NCBI GenBank assembly: GCA_026710225.1
Contig: JAPORI010000101.1
Coordinates: forward strand, 1 to 10,329
DNA from: Betaproteobacteria bacterium
GTDB lineage: Bacteria; Pseudomonadota; Gammaproteobacteria; Tethybacterales; Tethybacteraceae
Length of the DNA stretch: 10,329 nt
Reading direction: 5' to 3'
Under the pieces are notes generated by a model. It did not search any database, was not told the origin of the DNA, and saw nothing but the letters and a program-made list of their open reading frames with translations. The first letter of the stretch is position 1. Each line of letters begins with the position of its first letter. The translations under genes were made by a program, and so were the position numbers. Below are positions 1 to 5,925 of this stretch, in pieces.

Positions 1-672
1 TATTATTGGCACATTCTGGCTGACTTCATCAGCTTCTCCGCTGGAATTAGCAAAACCAACCACCCGGGTCAAACTTGGGCGCAAACTCAAGATTATGGTA
101 CCGTCGGAACTTATCTGCGGAAAGACGCTCATCGCAAATCCGACCGGAATGATTTCTTCTTCAACCTCAATCGTTTCCGTTATCTCGTCTTCTTCCTCTT
201 CGGTGGTTCGGGTAATAGAAAAATAGACCTGATCCCTGATAACCTTGAGCAGGGCACCTTGTCCATTCAGAGTGCTTATGCGCGGACTGGAAACAATACG
301 CGTGTCGCCAAACCTGTCCAGCAAAGATACAGCCGCCCTCAGAGTACCGTGCGAAAATGTACCGGTCAGGAAACCATTGCCGCCCTGAAGCGAATCCCTG
401 CCACTTGCAGCCAAGGCAGCCTCATCTTGTGCAAATAAATCGTCAATGCTTGCAGAGCCAACCCCTGCAACGCCGTCGCGCTCAATATTCCCGGAAATGA
501 CATCCACAAGCCTTTGATCAATATGCTTGCTTCTATCATTGCCACTGTTCACTTCTGCTGCATACTCCCTGAATTTTGCAGCTGCATCAAAATTGTCCAA
601 CACACCTTCACCCGCCTCTTCATCTCCATCTTCTCCACCCAAAAGCCTGTCAACTGCATTCGCCCTATCAGC
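1..672 (-). pseudogene. mshL: Same secretin continued after the in-frame TAG (C-terminal part, cut by window edge)
   Basis: Reading on in the same frame past the TAG gives 224 uninterrupted codons to the left edge; I checked each codon and found no other stop. The translation supplies the rest of the secretin core: an acidic, low-similarity stretch (GGEDGDEEAGEG near 604-639), then GTFSHGTLRAAVSLLDRFGD and VSSPRISTLN (265-294), the segment that in MshL/PilQ reads roughly LSSPRVSTLNNQ. A Glu-rich loop (about 154-201, EEEEDEI and EVEEE) sits where MshL proteins have a variable gate loop, followed by GFAMSVFPQISSDGTIILSLRPSLTRVVG. The conserved VPxLGxIPxLGxLF end must lie beyond the window. This stretch has no start of its own, so it is expressed only if TAG is read through, or if the TAG is a sequencing error. 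If neither holds, the gene is a recent pseudogene. Confidence 0.75.
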
Positions 673-675
673 CTA
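673..675 (-). other. In-frame TAG interrupting the secretin gene
   Basis: The minus-strand codons read V-N-W-F-S-D-TAG-A-D-R-A-N-A-V-D. Both sides are one secretin in one frame, so a single codon is altered and no frameshift has occurred. TAG is one base away from CAG, AAG, GAG, TGG, TCG, TTG and TAC/TAT. pyrF and serC in this window end in TAG at family-typical lengths, which argues against general TAG reassignment. The following bases GCT do not match the known leaky context CARYYA. Confidence 0.9.
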
Positions 676-1722
676 ATCGCTAAACCAATTAACAAAGCCG
701 TTGACCGCAAGCCTGGGAAGAACACCCCGGCCAACTGGCGAGGCGCCGCCAGCTGTTACAGGCAAGAAAAAACTAGACGCACTCTGCACCAACTTGGGTG
801 AATTGGAAAAATTATTGAACAGTGACCAGTCAATTCCTTGCTGATAAGTGTTGTTGAGTTGCACTTCAACAACTGTGGCCTGCAACTGAACCTGCCGCTT
901 TGCAACACTACTGTAAGTGGAAAGAAACTGAGCGATTTCTTGATGGCTTTCGGAACTTGCAAAAACAATAACAAGACCGGCCTCGGGCACCATTGTAACA
1001 AAACTTCCCCCTTGCCCTTGCAGCTCCCGATTTGCCAATTGCTCCGACCTGTCTCGTTCTTCTTCGCCAATACCAACTGGAAGAGTTGGCAAGCCTTCTG
1101 ATCTAACGGCCGACAATATAATACTTTGAACTGCCTCTTCTAGGCTGCCCCAAAAAGATCCGGCGCCCTCCTGAGAGGTGGAAAGACTAGACGAACCAAT
1201 GCTTCCTGAGCCTGTTGAACTGAGTCCGGCATCAGAATTGGATTCCCATGTCCTTGATATGTAGGGAAAATCGACCACATACTGCTTGAAGTAGGGCTCG
1301 TCGCGCATAACAACCAGCGAATTGCCGACTTTTTCAAAGCGAAGCGGCATCTGGGCACGGATTCGCTCAAGAATCTGATCTATAGTCTGCCCGTAGGCGT
1401 TCATCGAAACCAGACCGCCGACAAAAGGATCAATGTCTATGTTCAGCCTAGCTTGGTCGGCAAACTGGTTGAGCACCAGCCGCACATCGGCATTTTCAAC
1501 CACCACGTCATAAACATCCGAGGATCCGCCGTACTCAAGATTGGGCAACGCAGCAGTGTTGCCAACCAGATCGGGAATAGAACTGGGAGCCTTGGGCGAC
1601 TCCTCGGCAACCCTCTCTGCCGAAATGTGCCAATCGGAATCGAATTCATAGGAATCGGAACCGCAGCCGGCAAGAATTACCGCAACAGCAGGGATGAAAT
1701 GACTTTTTTTGATTTTTGACAT
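673..1722 (-). CDS. mshL: MshL-type secretin lipoprotein, N-terminal part up to an in-frame TAG
   Basis: Outer-membrane secretin of type IV pilus (MSHA-like) or type II secretion machines; the family forms a multimeric gated channel. The start is placed at the ATG at 1722 and not the in-frame ATG at 1749, because GGAGAGGG lies just upstream (1727-1734) and a lipoprotein signal peptide follows directly: K-rich n-region, hydrophobic core and lipobox L-A-G-C with Cys20. Residues about 70-139 resemble a secretin/TonB short N-terminal (STN) domain, with VSMNAYGQTIDQILERI. A Ser/Gly-rich linker follows, then the start of the secretin domain (RQVQLQATVVEVQLNNTYQQ, then GIDWSLF). The frame ends at TAG 673-675 after 349 residues, inside a poorly conserved insertion, and reopens at once in the same frame. 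Base composition is visibly lower in GC than in the neighbours. PilQ- or GspD-like assignment is possible; MshL fits best. The family is secure, the symbol moderate. Confidence 0.82.
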   Translation of the reverse strand: MSKIKKSHFIPAVAVILAGCGSDSYEFDSDWHISAERVAEESPKAPSSIPDLVGNTAALPNLEYGGSSDVYDVVVENADVRLVLNQFADQARLNIDIDPFVGGLVSMNAYGQTIDQILERIRAQMPLRFEKVGNSLVVMRDEPYFKQYVVDFPYISRTWESNSDAGLSSTGSGSIGSSSLSTSQEGAGSFWGSLEEAVQSIILSAVRSEGLPTLPVGIGEEERDRSEQLANRELQGQGGSFVTMVPEAGLVIVFASSESHQEIAQFLSTYSSVAKRQVQLQATVVEVQLNNTYQQGIDWSLFNNFSNSPKLVQSASSFFLPVTAGGASPVGRGVLPRLAVNGFVNWFSD

Positions 1723-1747
1723 TATGCCCTCTCCGAGAGAAATCGAC

Positions 1748-1815
1748 ATCTAGCCGCTCATTCTAGCACATATCGCATACTGTTTGCAACTTGCAACAAG
1801 TTTTAGCGGCTAGAT
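1748..1815. repeat. 11-bp perfect inverted repeat in the secretin-pyrF divergent region
   Basis: ATCTAGCCGCT at 1748-1758 is the exact reverse complement of AGCGGCTAGAT at 1805-1815, with 46 bp between the arms. The arms bracket the candidate secretin promoter. No matching direct repeats flank the arms, so a transposed miniature element is not supported. A paired operator is possible. A smaller hairpin, AACTTG-CAA-CAAGTT (1788-1802), lies inside. Confidence 0.6.
1760..1789 (-). promoter_or_regulatory. Candidate sigma-70 promoter for the secretin gene
   Basis: On the minus strand, TTGCAA (1784-1789) is followed after 18 bp by TAGAAT (1760-1765), preceded by TGC, which makes an extended -10. 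The -35 matches the consensus at four of six bases and the -10 at five of six. Transcription would begin near 1753, leaving about 30 nt before the ATG at 1722 but only a few before the ATG at 1749. This supports the downstream start. Prediction by eye only. Confidence 0.5.
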
Positions 1816-1836
1816 AAGCGGGGGACGACTATTATA

Positions 1837-2595
1837 ATGGCACTACCAAGACCAACAGTGAAAAGCCCTCCTGCAAGCCGGCCGGCCGGGAAACCATTCC
1901 CGGTAATCGTTGCCCTAGACCTGCCCAGCGCCAGTGCTGCCGAGCGGCTCGTGGAACGCATCGACGGCGCCACCGACTTCTTCAAGATCGGCCTGGAGCT
2001 GTTTGCCGCCGGCGAGGGAATGCAACTGGTCGAGCGACTGGCCGGGCGAGGCCTGGCGGTATTCGCCGACTTCAAGTTCTTTGACATCCCGGCGACCGTC
2101 GGCCGGGCAACCGCCCGGATTGCCGAGGCCGGCGCCACCTTCGTGAGCGTCCACGGCCAGGACGCCATGCTTGAGCAGGCGGTAGCGGCTGCCGGCACCA
2201 CCGGCGTGCTGGCGGTCACCGCCCTGACCAGTCTGGCTCCCCGGGACATGCAGGAACTCGGCTTTTCCTGCGATGTCCGGGGTCTGGCAACAAGCCGGGC
2301 GCGGCGCTCAGTTGAACTGGGCTGCGCCGGTGCCGTGTGCTCACCGCTGGAGGCGGCGGCAGTGCGCGCGGCGGTCGGCCCAGCGGCGGCGGTAGTAACC
2401 CCCGGGATACGCGCCGAACCGGCCGGCGGCGACGATCAGATCCGCACCGCCAGCATCAAGGATGCAATAACAGCCGGGGCAAGCCATGTGGTGGTGGGAA
2501 GGCCGGTGCGGGACGCAGCCGACCCAGCCCAAGCGGTAAGGAATCTAGTCGAGCAGGCCGAGCAGGCGCGCCGGGAGATTAGCGGTCGCGCCTAG
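1837..2595 (+). CDS. pyrF: Orotidine 5'-phosphate decarboxylase
   Basis: Catalyses decarboxylation of OMP to UMP, the last step of de novo pyrimidine synthesis, in the cytoplasm. The 252-residue product shows the family's landmarks in order: VIVALD (Asp28), FFKIG (Lys50), the catalytic tetrad segment ADFKFFDIP (Asp78, Lys80, Asp83), VTPGIR (187-192) and VVGRP with the phosphate-binding Arg222. About 20 residues precede the first core strand; a GTG at 1858 would shorten this tail. The ATG at 1837 is kept because a GGGGGA lies 11 nt upstream, a loose Shine-Dalgarno. The gene is monocistronic, divergent from the secretin gene, and its last 17 bases overlap the 3' end of yidD on the other strand. 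It ends in TAG at a normal length, evidence that TAG is a real stop here. GC content is high, unlike the adjacent secretin gene. Confidence 0.95.
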   Translation: MALPRPTVKSPPASRPAGKPFPVIVALDLPSASAAERLVERIDGATDFFKIGLELFAAGEGMQLVERLAGRGLAVFADFKFFDIPATVGRATARIAEAGATFVSVHGQDAMLEQAVAAAGTTGVLAVTALTSLAPRDMQELGFSCDVRGLATSRARRSVELGCAGAVCSPLEAAAVRAAVGPAAAVVTPGIRAEPAGGDDQIRTASIKDAITAGASHVVVGRPVRDAADPAQAVRNLVEQAEQARREISGRA

Positions 2596-2824
2596 GTGCC
2601 GGCGGCACCGGATCCTCACCGCCGGCGCAGTAAGGGTTGCAACGCAGCAGCCGCCATACGGCCAGACCCAGGCCACGCAGCACTCCGAAGCGCAACAGAC
2701 TTTGCCGCGCATATTCCGAACAGGTCGGCGTGAAGCGGCAGGACGGCGGCCGGCCCGATGAAACCGCCCGCTGATAGATGCGGATCAGCCCGGCCAGCGC
2801 CCGGGCAGGCGGCGATGCCCTCAT
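2579..2824 (-). CDS. yidD: Membrane protein insertion efficiency factor YidD
   Basis: Small cytoplasmic, membrane-associated protein of the YidD (haemolysin-like, UPF0161) family, which helps YidC-dependent insertion of membrane proteins. The 81-residue length is typical. The signature is clear: IRIYQRAVS, then CRFTPTCSEYA, then RLLRCNPYCAGGEDPVP (family form CRFxPTCSxYA...RCxPxxxGGxDPVP). The start ATG overlaps the cysS stop as ATGA, indicating translational coupling. The stop lies inside the 3' end of pyrF, a 17-bp convergent overlap. In most proteobacteria yidD sits between rnpA and yidC near the replication origin; here it is at the end of a coaBC-hisI-cysS cluster, an uncommon setting in my knowledge. 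Four Cys residues, including the extra one in NPYC, are present. Confidence 0.93.
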   Translation of the reverse strand: MRASPPARALAGLIRIYQRAVSSGRPPSCRFTPTCSEYARQSLLRFGVLRGLGLAVWRLLRCNPYCAGGEDPVPPAPRRDR

Positions 2825-4188
2825 CGGCGCCGCCAGCTGCTGCCGCCAGCGCCGTCTTCAACCGCCACGCCGGCATCGTCCAGTTGCTGCCGGATGCGGT
2901 CGGCGGTCTCGTAGTCGCCCCGGCTGCGAGCCTGCTCACGCTTGCCAATGAGTTGCTCGATTTCGGCAGCCGCCATGCCGCCGCCGGTTGCCGATTCCTG
3001 CAACCAGGCGGCCGGATCACTTTCCAGCAAACCCAGAAACCGCCCCGAGGCCAGCAATTCGCCCGCCGCCGCGGCCTGGCCGGAACCAGCGCGGTTGGCC
3101 CGGGCGGCCAGTTCATGCAAAACTGCAAAGGCCTGCGGCGTGTTCAGGTCATCGGCCAGCGCGGCCAGCAATTCCGCCGCCGGCTCGGCATCAGCAGCCG
3201 GCTGACCGGCACTGGCAAGACTGCGGTAGAGCCGGTCAAGGGATGCCTTGGACTGGGCGAGCAGCCCTTCCCCCCATTCCAGCGGCCGGCGATAGTGGGA
3301 CGAGAGTAGCGCGTAGCGAATCACCTCGCCGGGATATTCCTGCAAAACGTCCTTGACCGTGAAGAAGTTTCCGGCCGACTTGGCCATCTTGCGGCCGCCG
3401 GCGGTTACCTGACCGTTGTGCACCCAGAAGCGGGCTAATTGCTCGCAGCCGTTGGCACAGCAACTCTGGGCGCTCTCGTTCTCGTGGTGGGGGAAAAGCA
3501 GGTCGTTGCCGCCGCCGTGAATGTCTATCGTCTCGCCCAGACACTCTTTAACCATAGCCGAGCACTCGATGTGCCAGCCGGGCCGGCCTCGCCCCCAGGG
3601 GCTCTCCCAGCCCGGCTGCTCCGGCCGGGAGGGTTTCCAGAGCACAAAATCCTCGGGGCTGCGCTTGTAGGGTGCAACCTCTACCCGGGCACCGGCAATC
3701 ATCTCGTCCCGACTGCGATTGGACAGAGATCCGTAGGCCGGATAACTGGCCACCTCAAAAAGAACATGCCCGTCAGCAACATAGGCGTTGCCGGCCGCCA
3801 CCAGTTTCTCGATCATCGCAATCATCGTATCTATGTGCTCAGTCGCCCGCGGCTGCAAATCCGGCACCAGCGTCCCCAGCTGCTCCATCACCTCGTGGAA
3901 CCAGACTGCGCACTGACGCGCCCATTCGTCGACTTCCACCTGCGCCTGCCCGGCTGCGGCAATTATCTTGTCGTCAATGTCGGTGATGTTACGCGCATAG
4001 CGCACCTTGGCAAAGCGGCTGCGCAGCAGCCGATAGAGGACATCAAAGGCCACCACCGCCCGGGCGTTGCCGACATGCGGCTGACCGTAGACGGTAGGGC
4101 CGCATACATACATGGTTACCAGATCCGGGTTGGCCGGCGCAAACTCCCTAAGTTGTCCGGCCGCCGAATCAAACAGCCGCATCGACAT
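2821..4188 (-). CDS. cysS: Cysteinyl-tRNA synthetase
   Basis: Class I aminoacyl-tRNA synthetase that activates cysteine and charges tRNA-Cys. Counting from the ATG at 4188 (455 aa, the usual size), the catalytic site shows MYVCGPTVY, the HIGH-type motif as HVGN (38-41) and the KMSKS loop as KMAKS (267-271) followed by GNFFTV. The zinc ligands are in place: Cys29, Cys209 (WHIECSAM), His234 and Glu238 (FPHHENE). The C-terminal third carries the helical anticodon-binding DALR region (DDLNTPQA). Start choice: an in-frame GTG at 4236 would add 16 residues without homology; the ATGs at 4188 and 4182 both fit the family's M-x-(L/I)-(F/Y)-(N/D)-(T/S) beginning. With 4188 the gene overlaps the end of hisI by 20 bases, and it overlaps yidD by 4. 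No clear Shine-Dalgarno is visible, so coupling to hisI is likely. Confidence 0.95.
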   Translation of the reverse strand: MSMRLFDSAAGQLREFAPANPDLVTMYVCGPTVYGQPHVGNARAVVAFDVLYRLLRSRFAKVRYARNITDIDDKIIAAAGQAQVEVDEWARQCAVWFHEVMEQLGTLVPDLQPRATEHIDTMIAMIEKLVAAGNAYVADGHVLFEVASYPAYGSLSNRSRDEMIAGARVEVAPYKRSPEDFVLWKPSRPEQPGWESPWGRGRPGWHIECSAMVKECLGETIDIHGGGNDLLFPHHENESAQSCCANGCEQLARFWVHNGQVTAGGRKMAKSAGNFFTVKDVLQEYPGEVIRYALLSSHYRRPLEWGEGLLAQSKASLDRLYRSLASAGQPAADAEPAAELLAALADDLNTPQAFAVLHELAARANRAGSGQAAAAGELLASGRFLGLLESDPAAWLQESATGGGMAAAEIEQLIGKREQARSRGDYETADRIRQQLDDAGVAVEDGAGGSSWRRR

Positions 4189-4558
4189 CACCGGCCGAGA
4201 CCGGCGCAAAGGATCTGAAAAAGCAACTGTCAGCACCGGTGTGACAGGCTGGCCCGTCCCTTGCCACCTTCAGCAGCAAAGCGTCGCCGTCGCAATCGAC
4301 CGCAATGTTGCGCAGATACTGGAAGTTGCCTGAAGTCTCCCCCTTGAGCCACAATTTCTGCCGACTGCGGGAAAAATAGGTTACCCGGCCGGTGGCCAGC
4401 GTCTTGTCGATCGCCTCGCGATTCATCCAGGCCAGCGTCAGCACCTTGCCGGTGTCGCAATCCTGGGCAATCGCCGCGACCAGGCCCCGATCATCGGGGC
4501 GCAAGGCGGCAAGCAACTCGGCAACCGCCGCTGCCGCTGGCGGTTGATAGTCAGCCAT
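4169..4558 (-). CDS. hisI: Phosphoribosyl-AMP cyclohydrolase
   Basis: Opens the adenine ring of phosphoribosyl-AMP, the third step of histidine synthesis. The 129-residue protein from the ATG at 4558 is a stand-alone HisI, not fused to HisE. It has AQDCDTGKVLTLAWMNREA, TGRVTYFSRSRQKLW and KGETSGN, the metal site DCDGD (Asp88, Cys89, Asp90, Asp92) and the second zinc-binding segment PACHTGADSCF (Cys105, Cys112). An upstream GTG at 4585 would add nine residues and leave six bases after the coaBC stop; it cannot be excluded. Neither start has a good ribosome binding site. The gene sits between coaBC and cysS with no other his gene in the window, so the histidine pathway is dispersed in this genome or its remaining genes are elsewhere. 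The missing hisE should be found separately. Confidence 0.94.
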   Translation of the reverse strand: MADYQPPAAAAVAELLAALRPDDRGLVAAIAQDCDTGKVLTLAWMNREAIDKTLATGRVTYFSRSRQKLWLKGETSGNFQYLRNIAVDCDGDALLLKVARDGPACHTGADSCFFRSFAPVSAGDVDAAV

Positions 4559-4591
4559 GGACGGCTGTCGGTCGGATGCAGCCACCGCTTT

Positions 4592-5821
4592 TTACGCCTG
4601 GCGCAGGCCGCCGGTTTCGGATGAAGTGCGCAGCATCCCCGCGACATGTTCGATCAACAGCCCGGCGGCCTGCTGCTTGCTCATCGGCCCGAAGTCCTTT
4701 CTCGTCCCCTTGCCCAGCACAACCAGATCACAGTCATCACCACCCAGATTGGCCGCAACCGGCGCCACGACGATCGCATCGACCGCCTTGCGCTCCATCT
4801 TGCGCCGGGCGGCGGCCACCGGGTCAGCGCCGCTTTCGGCGGCAAAGGCAATGCACACCGGCGCCGGACTGCAACCGGCTACCGCCGCGATTATGTCGGC
4901 TGTCGGTTGCAGGCGCAGATTGAGCGCCTGACGCCGGGACGGCTTGCCGGAACTGCGCTGCGCCGGCTGCCAGTCGGCCACCGCCGCCACCCCGATGTAG
5001 GCATCGGCAGTCACCGCAGCCGCCTGGGAAGCTGCCATCAGATCATCATTGGTCACCACCTCGATCACCTCGTCAATACCGGCCGGAACCGGCACTTGCA
5101 GCCGGGCCGCCAGCAGCACTACCCGGGCGCCGGCCGCGGCGGCGGCAGCGGCAACCGCACAACCCATCCGGCCCGTGCTCAGGTTCGACAGCACCCGCAT
5201 TTCATCCAGAGCGACTGCGGTGGCACCAGCCGAAACCACTACCGTCCGGCCCGCCAGCGGCTGCGCACCGGCGGCAAACAGCCGGTCAAGCTGGGCGACG
5301 ATTGACTCCGGATCGGCCATCCGCCCGGCTCCGATCTCCCCGCAGGCCTGCCAGCCGGATTCCGGTCCGACCAAGGTTGCACCATCAGCGGCCAGATGGC
5401 GGACATTGCGCTGGTTGGCCGGACTTTCCCACATCTGGCGGTTCATCGCCGGAGCCAGCACCAGCGGCACATCGGCCGCGGCCGCGGCGGCAGTAACTAT
5501 GTCATCGGCGATCCCAACCGCAAGTTTGGCGATCGTGTTGGCCGAAGCCGGAGCGATCAGCATCACATCGGCGGCGCGCCCGGCGCTGATGTGATCCATC
5601 CCGTCGGCGCTGGCGGCGGAAAACATCCCGGCCAGCACCGGCTGCCCGGTCAGCGCCTGAAAGGTCGCCGCCCCGACGAAGCGCGCCCCGGACTCGGAAA
5701 GCGCGACTTGCACACTCGCCCCCCGCTCGCCCAGCAACCGGATCAGATCGCAGGACTTGTAGGCGGCGATGCTGCCGGTTACCGCCAGCAGAATTCTCTT
5801 GCCGGAAAATGAATCACTCAT
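4592..5821 (-). CDS. coaBC: Bifunctional phosphopantothenoylcysteine decarboxylase / phosphopantothenate-cysteine ligase
   Basis: Carries out two consecutive steps of coenzyme A synthesis. The ATG at 5821 gives 409 residues, the usual length; an upstream in-frame TTG at 5926 would run into the serC start and is rejected. The N-terminal flavoprotein CoaC half has LLAVTGSIAAYK (11-22), the catalytic His77 in MDHIS, PASANTIAKLA, GIADDI, APAMNRQMW and the substrate-clamp Cys160 in ACGEIGAGRMADP. The CoaB half begins near residue 189 and keeps NLSTGRMG with the likely catalytic Asn213, the AVADWQPA strand, PTADI and FAAES. The usual AGPTREPIDPVR element reads AGATAVALDEMR, a notable divergence in the ligase half. 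It is the first gene of a minus-strand cluster followed by hisI, cysS and yidD, with gaps of about 33 bases or less or overlaps throughout. Confidence 0.94.
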   Translation of the reverse strand: MSDSFSGKRILLAVTGSIAAYKSCDLIRLLGERGASVQVALSESGARFVGAATFQALTGQPVLAGMFSAASADGMDHISAGRAADVMLIAPASANTIAKLAVGIADDIVTAAAAAADVPLVLAPAMNRQMWESPANQRNVRHLAADGATLVGPESGWQACGEIGAGRMADPESIVAQLDRLFAAGAQPLAGRTVVVSAGATAVALDEMRVLSNLSTGRMGCAVAAAAAAAGARVVLLAARLQVPVPAGIDEVIEVVTNDDLMAASQAAAVTADAYIGVAAVADWQPAQRSSGKPSRRQALNLRLQPTADIIAAVAGCSPAPVCIAFAAESGADPVAAARRKMERKAVDAIVVAPVAANLGGDDCDLVVLGKGTRKDFGPMSKQQAAGLLIEHVAGMLRTSSETGGLRQA

Positions 5822-5848
5822 TGCGGGCGAGATTATCTCATTAAATCG

Positions 5849-5860
5849 GGGCAATTGCCC
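5849..5860. promoter_or_regulatory. 12-bp palindrome in the coaBC-serC divergent region
   Basis: GGGCAATTGCCC is a perfect palindrome midway between the two divergent start codons. A tandem 7-mer (GCAACCG twice, 5867-5880) follows it. The position suits a shared operator, but no known regulator is recognised from the sequence. Confidence 0.3.
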
Positions 5861-5892
5861 TGATTCGCAACCGGCAACCGATAAACGCTTCA

Positions 5893-5898
5893 TATAAT
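5893..5898 (+). promoter_or_regulatory. Candidate -10 element for serC
   Basis: A perfect TATAAT lies 27 bases before the serC ATG, giving a short leader of about 20 nt. No good -35 hexamer is seen at 16-18 bp, so any promoter would be activator-dependent or weak in its upstream element. Prediction by eye only. Confidence 0.4.
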
Positions 5899-5925
5899 TG
5901 ACGCTTTTTTCGGCTAATTGAGACA

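Noticed and set aside
1748..1815. Inverted repeat as ends of a miniature transposable element
   Set aside because: No target-site duplication flanks the arms, no second copy is visible in the window, and the interior looks like a promoter.
1833..1838. Perfect TATAAT at the pyrF start
   Set aside because: It overlaps the ATG at 1837 and has no -35 at a suitable distance. It would require the GTG at 1858 as start, which lacks a ribosome binding site, so chance is the simpler reading.
3439..4218. Open frame of 259 codons on the plus strand opposite cysS
   Set aside because: It is a mirror frame of a well-supported gene, with biased His/Arg/Leu composition and no domain.
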